Positions 1-5,189 of a stretch of DNA of 5,252 nucleotides are shown piece after piece (position 1 is the stretch's first letter; each line of letters starts with the position of its first letter). The position numbers and the translations under genes were made by a program. The DNA comes from Pseudomonadota bacterium (lineage in GTDB: Bacteria; Pseudomonadota; Alphaproteobacteria; Rhizobiales; Beijerinckiaceae), in the NCBI GenBank assembly GCA_023452965.1, contig JAEXUU010000490.1, positions 1 through 5,252 on the forward strand, written 5' to 3'. Below the pieces are notes generated by a model, which was given only the letters and a program-made list of their open reading frames with translations, had not been told where the DNA came from and made no database searches.

Positions 1-79
1 CGTTCACACCGAGGAGGCTCCAGCTGAAACGGTACTGAGGCCGCGCCAACCGGCCCCGTCTGACTGCAACCGAGACGAT

Positions 80-847
80 ATGATGCCCGTGTTTGTCCAA
101 GCCGGCCTCTGGGGCCTATTCTCAGCCAGCGGTCTGACAATCGGCGCTCTGCTCGCCGTCACGCTCTACGGCCGCCTGTCCCATCGCGTCATCGCTGGCG
201 TGATGGGATTCGGCGGCGGGGTTCTGATCGCCGTCGTCGCCGTCGAACTGATGACGGAGGCCTATACGCGTGGCGACCCCCTCTCCGCTGTCGCCGGCCT
301 CATCGCAGGGGGCGCGGTGTTCAGTTTCATCAACTGGCGTCTCGCCGAGCATGGGGCGAAGAACCGTAACCGGTGCGGAGACTGCGTCGCCCAGCCCAGA
401 GAAACGGACCAGAAGGGGAGCGGACTCGCCATCGCGGTCGGCGCCGTTCTAGACGGCATTCCCGAAGCACTGGTCATCGGCCTGTCGTTGCTCGGCGGGG
501 GCAAACTCGCCGCGGGCGTGGTCGCGGGCTTCTTTCTCGCCAACATCCCTCAAGGCCTTTCCAGCGCGTCCGGCATGCGATCGGCGGGTCGTTCGAGGCG
601 CTATATCTTCACGGTCTGGCTAGGAATACCGGTCATTACCGCCGCAGCGGCGGCGCTTGGCGCGCTCGTCCTCGGTTCGGCATCAAACGAGATCCCGGCG
701 GTGATCCTCGCCTTCGCAGCTGGCGCCGTGCTGGCGATGCTCGCCGAGGCGATGATCCCCGAGGCGTTTGAAAACGCCCAGCCCTTCATCGGATTGATCA
801 CGGTGATCGGCTTCCTCGCCGCCTTCCTGCTCCTGCAGCTTCACTGA
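80..847 (+). CDS. ZIP-family divalent metal transporter (eight-helix membrane protein)
   Basis: This 255-residue inner-membrane protein probably moves divalent metal ions such as zinc; substrate and direction cannot be read from sequence. About eight hydrophobic helices are visible, near residues 5-28, 36-56, 68-87, 114-138, 142-165, 176-199, 205-225 and 234-254. Helix 4 carries LDGIPEALVIG (D125, P128, E129), matching the family's HNxPEG metal site with Asp for His. Helix 5 carries ANIPQG (N155, P157, Q158), where Glu is usual. Helix 7 ends in LAEAMIPEAFE (E223, E228). The helix 3-4 loop, His-rich in many ZIPs, is short here and has H91 and C99-G-D-C102. The start is uncertain: ATG 80 is followed by ATG 83, upstream is only a weak GAG (72-74), and the frame stays open to base 2. 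The ZIP family call is firm; metal specificity is unknown. Confidence 0.85.
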   Translation: MMPVFVQAGLWGLFSASGLTIGALLAVTLYGRLSHRVIAGVMGFGGGVLIAVVAVELMTEAYTRGDPLSAVAGLIAGGAVFSFINWRLAEHGAKNRNRCGDCVAQPRETDQKGSGLAIAVGAVLDGIPEALVIGLSLLGGGKLAAGVVAGFFLANIPQGLSSASGMRSAGRSRRYIFTVWLGIPVITAAAAALGALVLGSASNEIPAVILAFAAGAVLAMLAEAMIPEAFENAQPFIGLITVIGFLAAFLLLQLH

Positions 848-923
848 AAGCAGGCGAACCTGTTCCTTCGCAAGGCGCTTCCCTGCTCAGCCGACCGGCA
901 GGCTGCCGTTAAGCCCACACGCC

Positions 924-957
924 GTTCCGCTTCGGCAAGTCCCCGGCAGAGCGGAAC
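924..957. repeat. Inverted repeat GTTCCGC / GCGGAAC
   Basis: Arms at 924-930 and 951-957 are perfect 7-bp complements separated by 20 nt. The spacer contains CGGCA motifs at 933-937 and 945-949 that could pair instead with TGCCG at 904-908, giving alternative folds. There is no T tract. It lies about 75 nt after the transporter stop and could act as a 3' mRNA-stabilising structure, but no function is demonstrated. Confidence 0.5.
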
Positions 958-978
958 TGACTTTCACTAGAGGGCCGC

Positions 979-996
979 TTTCACCGGCTGGTGAAA
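979..996. repeat. Perfect dyad TTTCACC-GGCT-GGTGAAA
   Basis: Arms 979-985 and 990-996 are exact reverse complements around a 4-nt centre. The size and near-palindromic form would suit a dimeric regulator operator or a short hairpin. No recognisable promoter or downstream gene is attached: the next + strand gene begins more than 400 nt away and belongs to the IS element. Confidence 0.5.
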
Positions 997-1060
997 CTCG
1001 ATGTTCGCGACACGTCAGAGCCTTACCCGCCGATACCCGGTCCCCTCAAAAGCACAGGGA

Positions 1061-1075
1061 AGGGCTCCGCCCTCG
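1061..1075. repeat. Copy 1 of a 15-bp hairpin repeat AGGGCTCCGCCCTCG
   Basis: The 15-bp sequence recurs exactly at 2707-2721, on the other side of the IS element. Its first 13 bases form a small hairpin (AGGGC, loop TCC, GCCCT). A second hairpin of the same design follows at 1092-1104 (GCGGC, loop TTC, GCCGC). Mini-hairpins of this type are frequent in high-GC alphaproteobacterial spacers, so the match may be background rather than a footprint of IS insertion. Confidence 0.55.
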
Positions 1076-1270
1076 CGCGGGCCAGGGTGAAGCGGCTTCG
1101 CCGCCGGATCGACCGGTCTCCCCGGCCTTCCGCGCCGGTCATTCCTGCATCTTGGACAAGGACGTCAGGCTTGTGCAGGTCGGGCGATCCCTGTTCCACT
1201 CATGACGCTCCTCGCGGGCGCGTCTAGGATCGTCCCACGGGCTGATCTGTCGGGAGTCACCTGGCGATCC

Positions 1271-1286
1271 TGCGCCTTCGAGCGCC
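1271..1286 (+). repeat. Direct repeat copy 1, TGCGCCTTCGAGCGCC
   Basis: This 16-bp sequence is repeated exactly at 1342-1357, 71 bp downstream. Each copy can form a small hairpin (GCGC, loop CTTCGA, GCGC). After the repeat, copy 1 reads CAGA and copy 2 reads AGA. Both copies lie in the IS leader and bracket the third predicted stem region, so they are probably part of the bridge-RNA fold or the IS end structure. Confidence 0.8.
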
Positions 1287-1341
1287 CAGAGGGGACGTGT
1301 GCCCCGACGGATTGGCCGTGATCGACGCCCCGTGGGGAGTT

Positions 1342-1357
1342 TGCGCCTTCGAGCGCC
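1342..1357 (+). repeat. Direct repeat copy 2, TGCGCCTTCGAGCGCC
   Basis: Exact second copy of the 16-bp repeat at 1271-1286. Its 3' part (CGCCAG, 1354-1359) is also perfectly complementary to CTGGCG at 1261-1266, so the two strands could close a domain of about 100 nt as an alternative to the stem at 1226-1271. It ends about 50 nt before the transposase start. Confidence 0.8.
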
Positions 1358-1398
1358 AGAACAGGGCCGGCGAGGATTACGGCCGCCCGACCTGGAAC

Positions 1399-1402
1399 GG
1401 AG
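1399..1402 (+). promoter_or_regulatory. Ribosome binding site GGAG deciding the transposase start
   Basis: GGAG ends six nucleotides before ATG 1409, which is good spacing. An in-frame GTG at 1406 lies only three nucleotides from the motif. ATG 1409 is therefore the preferred start. Confidence 0.6.
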
Positions 1403-1408
1403 AAGGTG

Positions 1409-2656
1409 ATGACAGATGGAATAGCAACTTACGTCGGCGTCGATTGGGCGTCCGTCACGCACTATGCCTTCGCCCTCGATCCCGAGGGCGGCAAGCTCGG
1501 GTACAAGGGCTTCGTCCACAGCGGCGATGGCTTGGCCGAGCTTGTGGAGTGGATCAGGCGCACTGCGGCCGTCGAACCGGGCCGTGGGGCGATCGGCATC
1601 GAGGTTCCGCACGGACCGGTCGTGGAGAGCCTCATGGAGGCGGGCTTCCAAGTCTATGCCCTCAACCCCAAGCAACTCGCCCGCTTCCGTGACCGGTTCA
1701 CGGTCGCCGGCGCCAAGGATGATCGGCGCGACGCCCTGGTGCTCGCGGACGCCCTGCGGACCGATCGGCAGGCTTACCGACTGCTGGAACCGATGCATCC
1801 GACCATCATCGAACTGCGAGAATGGTCCAGGATGACCGAGGACCTCTCGGCCGAGCGCAATCGACTGGCCAATCGGTTCCGGCATCAGCTTTGGCGGTAT
1901 TTTCCCCAGGTCATCGATCTGGCCGAAGACTGGGCCAGCCTCTGGATTCTTGACCTGTGGGATCTGATCCCGACGCCGGCGCGGGCCAGGACCGTGAGGC
2001 CCGAGACCGTGGCCAAGCTGCTCAAGCGCACCAAGGTCCGGCGCTGGACCGCGGACACCCTGTTGGAACAGTTGCGATCCACGCCGCTGATCGTCGCGCC
2101 CGGCGTTGCCGACGCGTGCGTCGCCCATTGTCGCGTCATCCTCCAACGCTTGCGGCTGGTCATTGATCAGCTCCGCACGGCGTTGAAGCATCTGGATCGC
2201 CTGTCCGCGGCGGTCGCGGCCATCCCGTCGACCGATCCGACGCCCCCGCGCCACCATGATCCGGAGATTCTGCAGTCCATTCCCGGCGTCGGACCGATTG
2301 TCCTGGCCGCCCTGTTGTCGGAAGCGCACGACGCCGTGGTTCGGCGGGACGCCCAAGCCCTTCGTGGCCTGTCGGGCGTGGCGCCGGTGACCCGGCGCAG
2401 CGGCAAGCAGACGCTGGTGATCATGCGCCAGTCGTGTCCGCGTCGGCTCCGGACAGCGGTCTACCATTGGGCGCGCGTGGCCGTGATGCGGGACTTCAAT
2501 TGCCGCAACCGGTATGCGGCGCTCAGGAAGCGCGGCCATTCCCACGCCCGGGCGCTGAGGTCGATCGGCAGCCGCTTGATCGGCGTCGCCTGCGCCATGC
2601 TGTCGACGGGCGAACTGTTCGACGCCGCGCGTCAGCCTCAGCAAGCCTCGGCCTAG
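1409..2656 (+). CDS. IS110-family transposase (DEDD/serine recombinase)
   Basis: This 415-residue protein mobilises the surrounding element, in this family guided by a bridge RNA. The N-terminal RuvC-like DEDD domain begins with YVGVDWA (D12), continues with GIEVPHG (E65), and has KDDRRDALVLADAL (D105 and D108 in the usual KxDxxDA pattern). A helical middle (about 125-270) leads to the C-terminal Tnp_20 domain, with the helix-hairpin-helix-like ILQSIPGVGPIVLAALLSE (about 287-305). GLSGVAPVTRRSGKQ follows, where S331 in the RSGK motif is the likely catalytic serine, then RRLRTAVYHWARVAV. All key residues and the usual length of about 400 are present, so it looks intact. The start is ATG 1409 rather than GTG 1406 because of the GGAG spacing. 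Unlike many mobile genes, its composition matches its GC-rich neighbours, suggesting a long-resident or same-clade element. Confidence 0.93.
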   Translation: MTDGIATYVGVDWASVTHYAFALDPEGGKLGYKGFVHSGDGLAELVEWIRRTAAVEPGRGAIGIEVPHGPVVESLMEAGFQVYALNPKQLARFRDRFTVAGAKDDRRDALVLADALRTDRQAYRLLEPMHPTIIELREWSRMTEDLSAERNRLANRFRHQLWRYFPQVIDLAEDWASLWILDLWDLIPTPARARTVRPETVAKLLKRTKVRRWTADTLLEQLRSTPLIVAPGVADACVAHCRVILQRLRLVIDQLRTALKHLDRLSAAVAAIPSTDPTPPRHHDPEILQSIPGVGPIVLAALLSEAHDAVVRRDAQALRGLSGVAPVTRRSGKQTLVIMRQSCPRRLRTAVYHWARVAVMRDFNCRNRYAALRKRGHSHARALRSIGSRLIGVACAMLSTGELFDAARQPQQASA

Positions 2657-2679
2657 ACTCTCGATGAGCATTCTTGTTT

Positions 2680-2700
2680 GGCCGGCCTTGCGGGCCGGCC
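2680..2700. repeat. Perfect hairpin GGCCGGCC-TTGCG-GGCCGGCC
   Basis: Arms 2680-2687 and 2693-2700 are identical 8-bp self-complementary blocks around a 5-nt centre, 24 nt after the transposase stop. There is no T run after it on either strand, so a classical intrinsic terminator is unlikely. It may be the flanking target structure into which the IS inserted, or a Rho-independent-like stop for IS transcription without a U tract. Confidence 0.65.
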
Positions 2701-2706
2701 GTGCTT

Positions 2707-2721
2707 AGGGCTCCGCCCTCG
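2707..2721. repeat. Copy 2 of the 15-bp hairpin repeat AGGGCTCCGCCCTCG
   Basis: Exact match to 1061-1075, in the same orientation. The two copies lie on opposite sides of the IS110 element, about 1.65 kb apart. IS110 elements are not known to produce target duplications of this length, so a shared genomic repeat is the simpler reading. Confidence 0.55.
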
Positions 2722-2852
2722 GCGCACTTCGGCACGCCTTCCGCCCAGCTTCAGTCCCATGCGAGGGGCGTCGATCTCTCGGGATCGTCAGGCCCTGCAG
2801 CCGGGTCCCCGCGAAGGCGCACCTCCGTTTGCACACCCGCTGCTCGCCGCGA

Positions 2853-2897
2853 GGCAGGCGTCATGCGGCGCGCTTGCGCTCGCATGACAGCCCTGCC
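2853..2897. repeat. Long imperfect hairpin upstream of the ParB-like gene
   Basis: An outer stem GGCAGG (2853-2858) pairs with CCTGCC (2892-2897). After a small internal loop (C 2859 against AGC 2889-2891), GTCATGCG (2860-2867) pairs with CGCATGAC (2881-2888). The stem then continues with GCGC (2868-2871) against GCGC (2876-2879), with T 2880 bulged and a GCTT loop. That is 18 Watson-Crick pairs in 45 nt. No T tract follows. It could be a protein-binding cruciform, a centromere-like or replication-related site, or a structured RNA. Its place about 180 nt before a ParB-like gene makes autoregulatory binding possible but unproven. Confidence 0.7.
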
Positions 2898-2946
2898 CGG
2901 AGGCGGATTGGTGAGAGCAGTGATCGGTATCGGCACCGGACATTTT

Positions 2947-2972
2947 CCACTTGAAAAAGGTGGGGAGTCCCC
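2947..2972. repeat. Overlapping small dyads CCAC/GTGG and GGGGAGTCCCC
   Basis: CCAC (2947-2950) pairs with GTGG (2960-2963), extended by TT against AG with one wobble and leaving a GAAAA loop. GGGGAGTCCCC (2962-2972) is an 11-bp palindrome around a central G and shares two bases with the first dyad. The A-rich loop lies in the least GC-rich part of the leader, where a promoter or operator would be plausible. No regulator can be named. Confidence 0.45.
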
Positions 2973-3001
2973 TCCGGTCGATCCGCCCTGGCCCTTGCTA
3001 C

Positions 3002-3019
3002 CCCGGTCTCGCCGACGGG
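3002..3019 (+). promoter_or_regulatory. Small leader hairpin before the main 5' stem-loop
   Basis: CCC (3002-3004) and GTC (3006-3008) pair with GAC (3014-3016) and GGG (3017-3019), with G 3005 bulged and a TCGCC loop. It stands two nucleotides before the larger stem-loop at 3022-3056, so both may stack as one structured 5' leader. Confidence 0.4.
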
Positions 3020-3021
3020 CT

Positions 3022-3056
3022 GGGTTTCAGGCGCGCCTTTCGCGTGCCTGCAACCC
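3022..3056 (+). promoter_or_regulatory. Strong 5' leader stem-loop of the ParB-like gene
   Basis: GGGTT (3022-3026) pairs with AACCC (3052-3056). After a single T/C mismatch, CAGGCGCGC (3028-3036) pairs with GCGTGCCTG (3042-3050), with one G-T wobble and a CTTTC loop. The 14-bp stem ends six nucleotides before the Shine-Dalgarno sequence and leaves it unpaired. It could protect the mRNA 5' end, bind a regulator, or tune translation. It lacks a U tract, so it is not a standard terminator. Confidence 0.6.
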
Positions 3057-3062
3057 TTGCCC

Positions 3063-3070
3063 AAAGGAGG
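3063..3070 (+). promoter_or_regulatory. Strong Shine-Dalgarno AAAGGAGG deciding the ParB start
   Basis: The eight-base motif is an almost full complement of the 16S rRNA 3' end and lies five nucleotides before ATG 3076. It fixes the start there and excludes the 134 codons of open frame upstream. Confidence 0.9.
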
Positions 3071-3075
3071 CAGAC

Positions 3076-5136
3076 ATGACTGCTCATGATGTTCAGACCG
3101 CCGCGACCGCGCCCGAAACCGGGGCGGTTCCCGAGCCCGCGCACGGCGCGGAGATCGTGGTGCCGCTGAACCGGCTCAAGGCGTCCCCGAGGAACGCCCG
3201 GAAGGTGAAGCACTCGGCGGCGGCTATCGAGGCGCTGGCGGCCTCGATCAGGGCCAAGGGCGTGCTTCAGGCGCCTGTGGTGGAGATCGAGCGGGACCGG
3301 GAAGGCGCGACGACGGGGAACTACCTCGTCACCATCGGCGAGGGGCGGCGGCAGGCGCTGCGGATGCTGGTGAAGCGCAAGGCGATCATGCGGACCCATC
3401 CGGTCAAGGTGGTGGTGGACACCCTGAACGACGCCCATGAGATCAGCCTCGACGAGAACATCACCCGCGAGGCCATGCATCCCGCCGATCAGTTCGAGGC
3501 TTTCCGCAAGCTGGCGGCGGAGAAGGGTTACGGCCCGGAGGAGATCGGCGCGCGTTTCGGGGTGTCGGCCCATGTGGTGCGGCAGCGCCTGAGGCTGGGC
3601 GCAGCGGCCCCGGAACTGATGGCGGCCTATCGCGAGGGGACTGTCACCCTGGACCTCCTGACCGCCTTCTGCGTCAGCGAGGATCAGGACCGGCAACGTC
3701 AGGTGCTGCAACAGATGGGCCCCTACACCTCCGTCTTCGCCATTCGGCGCGCCATGACCGAGGCCAAGGTCCGCGCCGACGACCGGCGCGTCGGTTTCGT
3801 GGGGATTGAAGCCTATGAGGCCGAGGGCGGGGCGGTGCTGCGCGACCTCTTCACCGAGGACGGCGGGGGCTGGCTGGAAGACCCGGCCCTGCTGGACCGG
3901 CTGGTCGCGGAGAGGCTGACGGTGCTGGCTGAGGAGGTGCGTCAGCGCGAAGGCTGGAAATGGGCCGAGGCCTGTGCGGAGTTCGCCGACGTGGCCGACT
4001 TCGGGCGGGTCTATCCGGTGGTCATTGAACGGTCAGAGGCCGACGCCGCCGAAATGGCGGACCTGTCGGAGGAATACGACCGGCTCATCTCCGAGGCGGA
4101 TGCGGTCGAAGTCCTACCGCCCGAGACGGACGCCCGGCTCGAGGCCATCGACAAGGCCTTGCAGGCCTATGGACCTGACTATGACTACACGCCCGAGGCC
4201 AAGTCGCGGGCCGGGGTCATGGTCATGCTCGGCCATGACGGACTGGCCCGCTTTGAGCGCGGTCTGGTCCGGGCCGAGGATGCGGCGCTGGCGCCGCCCC
4301 CGCCGTGGGACACGGACGAAGGCGCGGACGGCGAGGTCCCGGAATACGCCGAGGCTGATGACGCCCGCGCGGGCGGGGAGGAGACTGAGCCTGATGAAGG
4401 TTTGGCGCCCCTGTCCGAGCGTCTGCTCATCGACCTGACGGCCCACAAGACCATGGGGCTCCGGGACGCCGTGCAGGCTGATGTCGCTGCCGCTTTGGCG
4501 ACGGTGGTTCACGCCATGGCCTTGCAGGTCATCTATCCGGGCTACGGCGACTTCACGCCGCTGCAGTTGCGTCTGTCGGCGGGCGAGTTGGAGCGTCTTG
4601 CGCCGGGGGTGGGGGATAGCCCCGCCGGTCGGCGGGTGACGGACCGGCTTGAGGCGTGGGGCGCGCGCCTTCCGGAGCGGGCCGAGGACCTGTGGGAGGT
4701 GCTGGCGTCGATGCGCCGGGGCGACCTTCTGGACCTGTTGGCCTGCTGCGCGGGCGTCGGCCTCCACGCCGTGCGCGATCCGCACGACCGGCGACCCGGC
4801 GCATGGGCTCAGGCCGAGGCGCTGGCGACGGCGGTCGGGCTGGACATGACCGGGACGTGGTGCGCCACCGCCGCCAGCTACTTCTCCCGTGTCCCCAAGG
4901 CGCGGGTGCTGGCGGCCGTGACCGAGGCGGTCGGCGCCGAGGAGGCGGGTCGGATCGCCGGGTTCAAGAAGGGCGATATGGCCGACGCCGCCGAGCGGCT
5001 TCTGGAGGGGAGGGGCTGGTTGCCTCCGGTTCTTCGAACCGCCGAAGCCTTGCAGGAGGAACCGGCGCCGGAAGGCGATGGCGAGGATGGACCCCCGCTT
5101 TCGCTCGAGGAGGCCTGTGGTTTGGCCGCTGAATAG
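3076..5136 (+). CDS. ParB/RepB/Spo0J-family protein with long C-terminal region (plasmid/ICE type)
   Basis: This is a 686-residue cytoplasmic protein. The N-terminal ParB/Srx-like domain (about 25-115) has IVVPLNRLKASPRNARK, then AASIRAKGVLQAPVV, then GEGRRQAL (88-95, the GxxRR nucleotide-binding box of ParB proteins). DENITREAMHPADQ (126-139) is the ENxxR box, and a helix-turn-helix follows at about 153-174 (EEIGARFGVSAHVVRQRLRL). Residues 250-400 are helical and not recognised, 402-446 are acidic and Pro-rich (linker-like), and 590-655 form a conserved-looking end block (TGTWCATAASYFSRVPKARVL, then KKGDMADAAERLL and GRGWLPPVLR). Chromosomal ParBs are about 300 residues, so this is roughly twice as long; I recall similar large proteins on alphaproteobacterial plasmids and ICEs. 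No parA is adjacent, so a role in partition is uncertain and DNA-binding regulation or element maintenance is possible. The gene has its own structured leader, strong ribosome binding site and terminator. Confidence 0.9.
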   Translation: MTAHDVQTAATAPETGAVPEPAHGAEIVVPLNRLKASPRNARKVKHSAAAIEALAASIRAKGVLQAPVVEIERDREGATTGNYLVTIGEGRRQALRMLVKRKAIMRTHPVKVVVDTLNDAHEISLDENITREAMHPADQFEAFRKLAAEKGYGPEEIGARFGVSAHVVRQRLRLGAAAPELMAAYREGTVTLDLLTAFCVSEDQDRQRQVLQQMGPYTSVFAIRRAMTEAKVRADDRRVGFVGIEAYEAEGGAVLRDLFTEDGGGWLEDPALLDRLVAERLTVLAEEVRQREGWKWAEACAEFADVADFGRVYPVVIERSEADAAEMADLSEEYDRLISEADAVEVLPPETDARLEAIDKALQAYGPDYDYTPEAKSRAGVMVMLGHDGLARFERGLVRAEDAALAPPPPWDTDEGADGEVPEYAEADDARAGGEETEPDEGLAPLSERLLIDLTAHKTMGLRDAVQADVAAALATVVHAMALQVIYPGYGDFTPLQLRLSAGELERLAPGVGDSPAGRRVTDRLEAWGARLPERAEDLWEVLASMRRGDLLDLLACCAGVGLHAVRDPHDRRPGAWAQAEALATAVGLDMTGTWCATAASYFSRVPKARVLAAVTEAVGAEEAGRIAGFKKGDMADAAERLLEGRGWLPPVLRTAEALQEEPAPEGDGEDGPPLSLEEACGLAAE

Positions 5137-5157
5137 GTCTGCCGTCTGACAGAGACG

Positions 5158-5189
5158 GACCGCGCGCCCTTTGGGGCGCGCGGTCTTTT
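5158..5189 (+). terminator. Intrinsic terminator after the ParB-like gene
   Basis: A perfect 12-bp stem, GACCGCGCGCCC (5158-5169) with GGGCGCGCGGTC (5174-5185), has a TTTG loop and is followed at once by TTTT (5186-5189). It lies 21 nt after the stop codon and should end the ParB-like transcript. A weaker hairpin, CCGTCT/AGACGG (5142-5147 and 5153-5158), shares one base with it and could act as an alternative fold. Confidence 0.92.

Larger units (their letters stand above)
848..1199. other. Non-coding gap between transporter and IS element
   Basis: I see no credible gene here. The stretch has several inverted repeats: CAGG/CCTG just after the transporter stop, GTTCCGC/GCGGAAC (924-930 and 951-957), a perfect 18-bp dyad (979-996), and two small hairpins with 5-bp stems and 3-nt loops (1061-1073 and 1092-1104). 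None is followed by a run of T on either strand, so none is an obvious intrinsic terminator for the transporter gene. A 78-codon open frame from 991 has no ribosome binding site and no recognisable protein. The left end of the IS element probably lies toward the right side of this stretch, but no terminal repeat marks it. Confidence 0.6.
1204..1359 (+). ncRNA. Candidate IS110 bridge RNA in the element's left end
   Basis: The leader shows successive paired regions on the + strand. First is a 5' stem-loop, GACGC 1204-1208 with GCGTC 1220-1224. Second is a stem AGGATCG 1226-1232 with CGATCCT 1265-1271, continued by TCCC 1233-1236 with GGGA 1252-1255; this leaves an unpaired 3' strand at 1256-1264 and a 15-nt loop at 1237-1251. 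Third is GGGG-a-CG 1291-1297 with CGCCCC 1326-1331, enclosing CGACGG/CCG-tga-TCG (1305-1324). IS110 elements are known to encode a bridge RNA with a 5' stem-loop followed by target-binding and donor-binding loops, upstream of the recombinase in the IS110 group. The order here fits, but the limits, transcription and loop assignments are inferred, and I could not match the loops to the flanks. Confidence 0.45.
1150..2680 (+). mobile_element. IS110-family insertion sequence (approximate limits)
   Basis: The element is recognised by its transposase (1409-2656) and by a structured non-coding leader of about 200-250 nt before the gene, with very little sequence after it. That asymmetry is what IS110-group elements show, where the left end encodes the bridge RNA. 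The family usually lacks terminal inverted repeats and makes no obvious target duplication, so the ends cannot be fixed from one copy and the limits given are estimates. The transposase frame is intact, so the copy may be active. It lies between the transporter and the ParB-like gene and disrupts neither. Confidence 0.6.
2657..3075. other. Non-coding, dyad-rich leader region between IS and ParB-like gene
   Basis: No gene is supported here. The ParB frame is open back to 2674 but has no ribosome binding site or recognisable protein in this part. The stretch holds a succession of inverted repeats: 2680-2700, 2707-2719, 2772-2787, 2853-2897, 2925-2938, 2947-2963, 2962-2972, 3002-3019 and 3022-3056. 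The IS right end is probably within the first 25 nt. I looked for a sigma-70-like promoter; TTGAAA at 2951-2956 is a possible -35, but no convincing -10 lies 16-18 nt downstream. The promoter of the ParB-like gene is presumably in this stretch but is not identified. Confidence 0.6.

Noticed and set aside
991..1227. A small 78-codon + strand open frame in the intergenic region.
   Set aside because: It has no Shine-Dalgarno sequence, is Arg/Pro/Ser-rich, and runs over small hairpins into the IS leader.
1139..2671. A 510-codon open frame on the minus strand covering the whole transposase gene and its leader.
   Set aside because: The translation is Arg/Gly/Pro-rich with no recognisable domain and mirrors the codon bias of the strong IS110 gene on the other strand. 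It is a GC-driven shadow frame.
2680..2700. The GGCCGGCC hairpin as an intrinsic terminator of the transposase gene.
   Set aside because: No T run follows the stem on either strand. It is kept only as an inverted repeat.
2951..2980. Possible promoter with TTGAAA at 2951-2956 as a -35 element.
   Set aside because: The expected -10 position reads as GC-rich sequence around CCGGTC, so no sigma-70-like promoter can be supported.
2674..3075. A 134-codon N-terminal extension of the ParB-like protein.
   Set aside because: The extension has no ribosome binding site, crosses the strong hairpins, and is not protein-like. AAAGGAGG five nucleotides before ATG 3076 gives a much better start.
2998..3711. 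A 237-codon minus-strand open frame opposite the ParB N-terminal domain.
   Set aside because: It contains no recognisable domain, is His/Arg/Leu-rich, and overlaps a firmly identified gene along most of its length.
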